10,330 bases of DNA from contig SLLF01000235.1 in NCBI GenBank assembly GCA_007134175.1, forward strand, positions 1 through 10,330, read 5' to 3'. This document shows, piece by piece, positions 6,867 through 10,330 of the stretch. Each line of letters opens with the position of its first letter. Position 1 is the stretch's first letter. The position numbers and the translations under genes are program-made. Source of the DNA: Kiritimatiellia bacterium. Its GTDB lineage: Bacteria > Verrucomicrobiota > Kiritimatiellia > SLAD01. Below the pieces are notes generated by a model. The model had not been told where the DNA came from and did not search any database. It saw only the letters and a list, made by a program, of their open reading frames with translations.

Positions 6867-9467
6867 ATGAGGCAGCGGGAATCGGTCAATTTATTGGCAA
6901 CGTTGAAGCGATCAAGGCTACAAACCACAGGTTGGGGACTGGGTCGTTGGCCGGTTGCCGTGTGGCTTGTCATCGGCACCTTCGATGGGCTCGCATCAAC
7001 GCGGGCAGCACCGGCACCCGTGGAGTTGTACCACCATCAGGCCCGGCACCCGATACATCGCTTTGATCCTATCCGCGTCCCGCGACCCGCGTTTGGCGCG
7101 AAACAGGTACCGCTGCGCACCAGTTTCTTTTTGCTGTTGCGGACCGACGATCCCGACGACCGCGTGAAACCGGATTCCGTCACAGTTGAATTGATCCCGG
7201 AAGGCGGTACCGCATTCACCATCCTATCGAGCCAACAAGTACCCGCAGTCGGCTACCGTGCCCACCTTTTCGCAGACCGTTTCCGTCGTTATGGAGGCGA
7301 AGGGCTGGGCGTCTATATTGAACCGGGCGACGCCGCCCCCCCGCTGCAACCGGGAACACGCTATACCGTAGGGATTCAAGCCGCCACCACGAAGGGCGGA
7401 ACGCTGCCGGCGGACGCCAACACCTGGTCCTTCACGACGGAAACCGCAACGGATCCGCGCCCGTTGACGATGCGGTTGGACTTGGCGGAACCACCACACG
7501 TGGAATGGGAGGGGGAATTTTTCAACGCCATCGCTAAACCGAGTTTCACCACGTCGTCCCGCTCCCGTATCCCGCATTACGAGCTCATCGCAGCCGACCA
7601 GCAGCAATTTCCCCGCGCCTGGACACTGCAACGGGATGCCTACCTAGGCGGGTTTGCCCACCGACCCAACCCGTTCAAAGCGTTCCCGAATATCGTACGC
7701 GAGAAGGAAACGCGGCGCATCCGTGCCATCGAACGAACCGAGAACGGCGTGCGATTGCTGGTCGAGGATGTTTTCGGCCACGAACAGTACGGTATTCCCA
7801 GTGGACGGCCGGTCAGTGCGGATTACCACCCCGGCTATGAAGTACTGATCGCCGACGGCAAAAACAGCGCGCGGGCGGTGGTCATGGAAACCGACGACGC
7901 GGCCGCCACGGTGCAGGTGACACCGTTCAGCGATCCCGCAACGGGCTGGCAGTTGGCCTATGAGGGACGATTGCCCGCACGGGAGTATCCGCATGCGCCT
8001 GGTCTTTTTCCGCCGGGCGGAACCTACCTCCGCCGGTTCGATCCGGTGGGCACACCGGTCTACTACTGGGGCCGGGTAAACCATGAGTGGGATATCCTGG
8101 TAAAACGATACGGGCGCCGGGCTATCCCCCGGTTCGCCGGTGGCATCGGGTGCACGGCACTGGACGGGGCCTCGGGCACCACCGTAAAGGACTACGCCCA
8201 ATGGCACCAGGTGGTCCGCGACATCACGGGCTACCTGATCGACCGCTACGGCGAGGTGACGCTGACCTGGCCCTGGGTCATTCTAAACGAGCCGGACCTG
8301 ATGGCCACCTACTGGCGCAACCGGGATTGGGAAGCCCTGCAAAAATTCTATGCGTATACCGCTGATGCGATTCTACGTGCCTTCGAGGATCGGGGTTACG
8401 ACTCGGACGACGTACGCGTTGGCGGCCTGGAGCTGGGCGCTATCGCCGGCACAAACCTGCGGCTACATGACTTCCTGATCCACTGTTCCCCCCGCGCCAC
8501 AGGGAATGGGGCCTTGACGTTGAACAAGGCCTATGCGGATGCGCGTTTGGACGGTCAACGCTCCCGGCGGACCGAACGTCTGTGCGGGGCCCATGCAGGG
8601 CGGGGTGTGCCGCTCGATTTTCTATCGGTCCACACCTACAACGACGCCCGGATGGCGGCCGCCACCTTGATTCGGGCCAAGGAAATCGCACTGGAAATCG
8701 ATCCAGACTACTACGTAAACTTGCCGGTGGTCAGCCATGAAACCGTGCCGACCTGGCAACCCATCGCCGATCCCGGGGCAGCAGAAATGTACTTGGGGAA
8801 CGGTTATTTCACCTCGTGGGCAACCGATTTCAAAAGCCGCTTGCTGCAGCAGGCCGCACGGGACGCGCGCTATGCCTATGGCGGGGAGCTGGTGCTGATG
8901 ATGTGGCCCGGGCCGGCGCGAAACTTTACCACCATCAATGGCGTGGTTCGATCCTTTCGGGTCGGAAACCGAGATGAACTGGTGCCGAAACCTATTCACC
9001 ACCTGGTGAACTTGCTCTCCACGACGGGTCCATCGTTCTGGGTCCTGCCACAGCAGGAGTTCGGCACCCGGACGGTAGCGGGCTTCGCTTCACCCACCGA
9101 CGCGGATTGGCGTGTGGTGCTGTATGCACATGACATCGAGGATACCCAGTCCCGATCCATCGGGACCTTCGCCGTGAACTTGGTCCTGGAAGGCGTACCG
9201 GGAAAAGAAGTGCAGGTGACGGAATACCGTTTTGATCGCGATCACAACTCCTACTACCACTTGGCCAGGGAGCTGCGCGACGGCTGGGCCCCTGAACGTT
9301 TCCGCTCATACACTGAAGAAGACTTCGCGCGAATCAAGGAAAAGGCAACCTTGACGATCACACACTCGGCAATCGTACCGGTGGTAGCCGGCGAAATTTC
9401 CTGGCCTGTACAATTACAAGCCAATGGGGTTAGTTTTCTCGTGGTTAAAGATGCCCGGCTGGATTAA
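6867..9467 (+). CDS. Predicted exported GH39-like glycoside hydrolase (clan GH-A)
   Basis: An 866-residue protein that I read as a multidomain GH39-like enzyme (the family of beta-xylosidases and alpha-L-iduronidases). A basic N terminus and a hydrophobic stretch at about 28-43 (WPVAVWLVIGTF) suggest a signal peptide, perhaps cut near Ala47-Ala48. An Ig-like domain at about 80-193 is rich in T/V and ends WSFTTETA. A beta-rich module of unknown type follows (about 200-385). The catalytic barrel runs about 386-715: VGTPVYYWGRVNHEWDILVK, AIPRF, then WPWVILNEPDLMATYW with the acid/base candidate Glu475, PLDFLSVHTY (582-591), and LPVVSHETVPTW with the nucleophile candidate Glu625. The C-terminal segment TEYRFDRDHNSYYHLARELR (785-804) resembles the Asp-His-Asn/Ser signature after the barrel in GH39 proteins. 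Substrate is unknown. The ATG at 6867 has no Shine-Dalgarno site and lies close to the predicted -10. Other in-frame starts (TTG, GTG a few codons later) lack one too. Its stop overlaps that of the next gene on the other strand. Confidence 0.82.
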   Translation: MRQRESVNLLATLKRSRLQTTGWGLGRWPVAVWLVIGTFDGLASTRAAPAPVELYHHQARHPIHRFDPIRVPRPAFGAKQVPLRTSFFLLLRTDDPDDRVKPDSVTVELIPEGGTAFTILSSQQVPAVGYRAHLFADRFRRYGGEGLGVYIEPGDAAPPLQPGTRYTVGIQAATTKGGTLPADANTWSFTTETATDPRPLTMRLDLAEPPHVEWEGEFFNAIAKPSFTTSSRSRIPHYELIAADQQQFPRAWTLQRDAYLGGFAHRPNPFKAFPNIVREKETRRIRAIERTENGVRLLVEDVFGHEQYGIPSGRPVSADYHPGYEVLIADGKNSARAVVMETDDAAATVQVTPFSDPATGWQLAYEGRLPAREYPHAPGLFPPGGTYLRRFDPVGTPVYYWGRVNHEWDILVKRYGRRAIPRFAGGIGCTALDGASGTTVKDYAQWHQVVRDITGYLIDRYGEVTLTWPWVILNEPDLMATYWRNRDWEALQKFYAYTADAILRAFEDRGYDSDDVRVGGLELGAIAGTNLRLHDFLIHCSPRATGNGALTLNKAYADARLDGQRSRRTERLCGAHAGRGVPLDFLSVHTYNDARMAAATLIRAKEIALEIDPDYYVNLPVVSHETVPTWQPIADPGAAEMYLGNGYFTSWATDFKSRLLQQAARDARYAYGGELVLMMWPGPARNFTTINGVVRSFRVGNRDELVPKPIHHLVNLLSTTGPSFWVLPQQEFGTRTVAGFASPTDADWRVVLYAHDIEDTQSRSIGTFAVNLVLEGVPGKEVQVTEYRFDRDHNSYYHLARELRDGWAPERFRSYTEEDFARIKEKATLTITHSAIVPVVAGEISWPVQLQANGVSFLVVKDARLD

Positions 9468-10330
9468 AAAAAGGACTGTTCGCGCAACCAATCGATGTTA
9501 TCCCGCAGACCCGCTGCCAGGGACACCTCCGGTCGCCACCCGAGTTCCGTTTCGATTTTTGCGATCGAGGCACACATGTGCTGGGTGGAAAATCGCATGC
9601 CCCTCTCGTTGGTTTCATCGGGGAACTGGGTGCGGATATCCTGAATCGATGCAAAAGTGATACGGGGCTCGACATCCATCGCCTTTGCCAGTGCCTGTAC
9701 ATAGTCGACCATGCGCAAAGCGAACGGTCCGCCGACATTATAGATCTGGCCGACCGCCCTCGGGTCGCTCGCGGCGTGGATGAAGGCTCGCGCCAAGTCG
9801 TTGACATGCCCCGGATGCAGCAACGCTTCTCCGGTACCGGGAATCGGCACACTCTCCGCGGCCCATAGCCGCCGGAAAAATTCCATGGACCGGCCACCCC
9901 AACCGTCGAGGGGGATGTCCCCGGCCCCATAGATGTAGCTCATCCGCAAAATGACCGATGGAAACGCCTTTTCCAGAAAGGATTGCATGAGTCGTTGGTC
10001 CTGCCGCAATTTATAATTGAACACCACCGGGGGGCCATCATGTTCACACAGCGGTTCCGATTCCAGTGCGGGCAATCGCCGCACGTTTCCGTACACCCCG
10101 AGCGAACCGGTGTGAACGTAGACGCCTACGTCCGTTCCGAGGGTATCGATTACAAACGTTAGATCTTCATCATTCAGCACCGTATCGACCACCACATCCC
10201 AGCTGCGCCGCCTAAGCAATCCCGCGAACGCCGCACGATCACTTTTGTCACAGACTACGTTCTCCACTCCGTCGCAGGGTACAGCGCGGGAACCCCGGTT
10301 CATCAGCCATACCCGATCCCCTTGCTCGAC
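9464..10330 (-). CDS. NAD-dependent epimerase/dehydratase-like protein (5' end cut by window)
   Basis: This is an extended short-chain dehydrogenase (Rossmann-fold nucleotide-sugar epimerase/dehydratase type). The frame is open to the right edge: the codons before the internal ATG at 10303 read VEQGDRVWL and run into MNRGSR, the normal second strand of the fold. The true start and the GxxGxxG loop therefore lie outside the window. Visible landmarks: HTGSLGVYG, the helix FNYKLRQDQRLM, LRMSYIYGAGD, HPGHVNDLARAF (a match to the usual h-h-x-V-x-D-h-A), YNVGG, and the C-terminal ELGWRPEVSLAAGLRDNIDW. The helix carrying the catalytic YxxxK reads VFNYK when aligned on its Lys (10010-10012). The Tyr position is therefore Val (10022-10024), with a Tyr directly before the Lys instead. 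Substrate is unknown. It is convergent with the GH39-like gene and overlaps its end by 4 bases. Confidence 0.85.
   Translation of the reverse strand, partial: VEQGDRVWLMNRGSRAVPCDGVENVVCDKSDRAAFAGLLRRRSWDVVVDTVLNDEDLTFVIDTLGTDVGVYVHTGSLGVYGNVRRLPALESEPLCEHDGPPVVFNYKLRQDQRLMQSFLEKAFPSVILRMSYIYGAGDIPLDGWGGRSMEFFRRLWAAESVPIPGTGEALLHPGHVNDLARAFIHAASDPRAVGQIYNVGGPFALRMVDYVQALAKAMDVEPRITFASIQDIRTQFPDETNERGMRFSTQHMCASIAKIETELGWRPEVSLAAGLRDNIDWLREQSFF

Noticed and set aside
9149..9166. GTCCCGAT, a CC loop, then ATCGGGAC inside the GH39-like gene
   Set aside because: The 8-bp arms are exact, but the two-base loop is too tight for the full stem. About one such match is expected by chance in 10 kb.

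Overview
The window is about 10.3 kb of compact, moderately GC-rich bacterial chromosome. It holds seven protein genes, two of them cut by the window edges. I see no tRNA, rRNA, CRISPR array, transposase or phage gene. All recognised families are core metabolic or envelope functions, plus one secreted carbohydrate-active enzyme. The MurJ, MgtE and RibD sequences read to me like those of the Planctomycetes-Verrucomicrobia-Chlamydiae group (perhaps Verrucomicrobiota or Kiritimatiellota). That placement is an impression from sequence flavour, not a demonstrated result.

Left part (1-4448, + strand): the 3' portion of ribD (reductase domain), ribE (riboflavin synthase alpha chain), mgtE (Mg2+ channel/transporter) and murJ (lipid II flippase). 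They follow each other with gaps of only 13, 4 and 13 bases and look like one transcription unit joining riboflavin synthesis to magnesium uptake and peptidoglycan export. Only ribE has a clear Shine-Dalgarno sequence. mgtE and murJ have none worth the name, so they may depend on translational coupling. A perfect 12-bp inverted repeat with a 3-nt loop lies inside murJ.

Middle (4449-6866): a short gap holds a credible extended -10 promoter, a stem-loop that would form the 5' end of the transcript, and a strong ribosome binding site. These serve a small protein made of a CBS-domain pair. That gene ends six bases from the tail of fhs (formate-tetrahydrofolate ligase), which lies on the - strand. 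A 148-bp divergent intergenic region then separates fhs from the next gene.

Right part (6867-10330): an extended -10 element (TGC plus TATAGT) sits so close to the ATG of the next + strand gene that its mRNA would be almost or fully leaderless. The product is an 866-residue predicted exported protein with an Ig-like domain, a beta-rich middle, and a GH39-like (clan GH-A) catalytic barrel with candidate acid/base Glu475 and nucleophile Glu625. Its stop codon overlaps the stop of a convergent, edge-truncated NAD-dependent epimerase/dehydratase-like gene in a shared TTAA. In that protein the usual catalytic Tyr of YxxxK appears to be Val.

I did not find a clear new multi-gene system. The best leads are the uncharacterised GH39-like enzyme and its leaderless start, the atypical active site of the neighbouring epimerase-like protein, the 5' stem-loop of the CBS gene, the hairpin inside murJ, and the Ser at the position of the functionally important Asp39 of E. 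coli MurJ.
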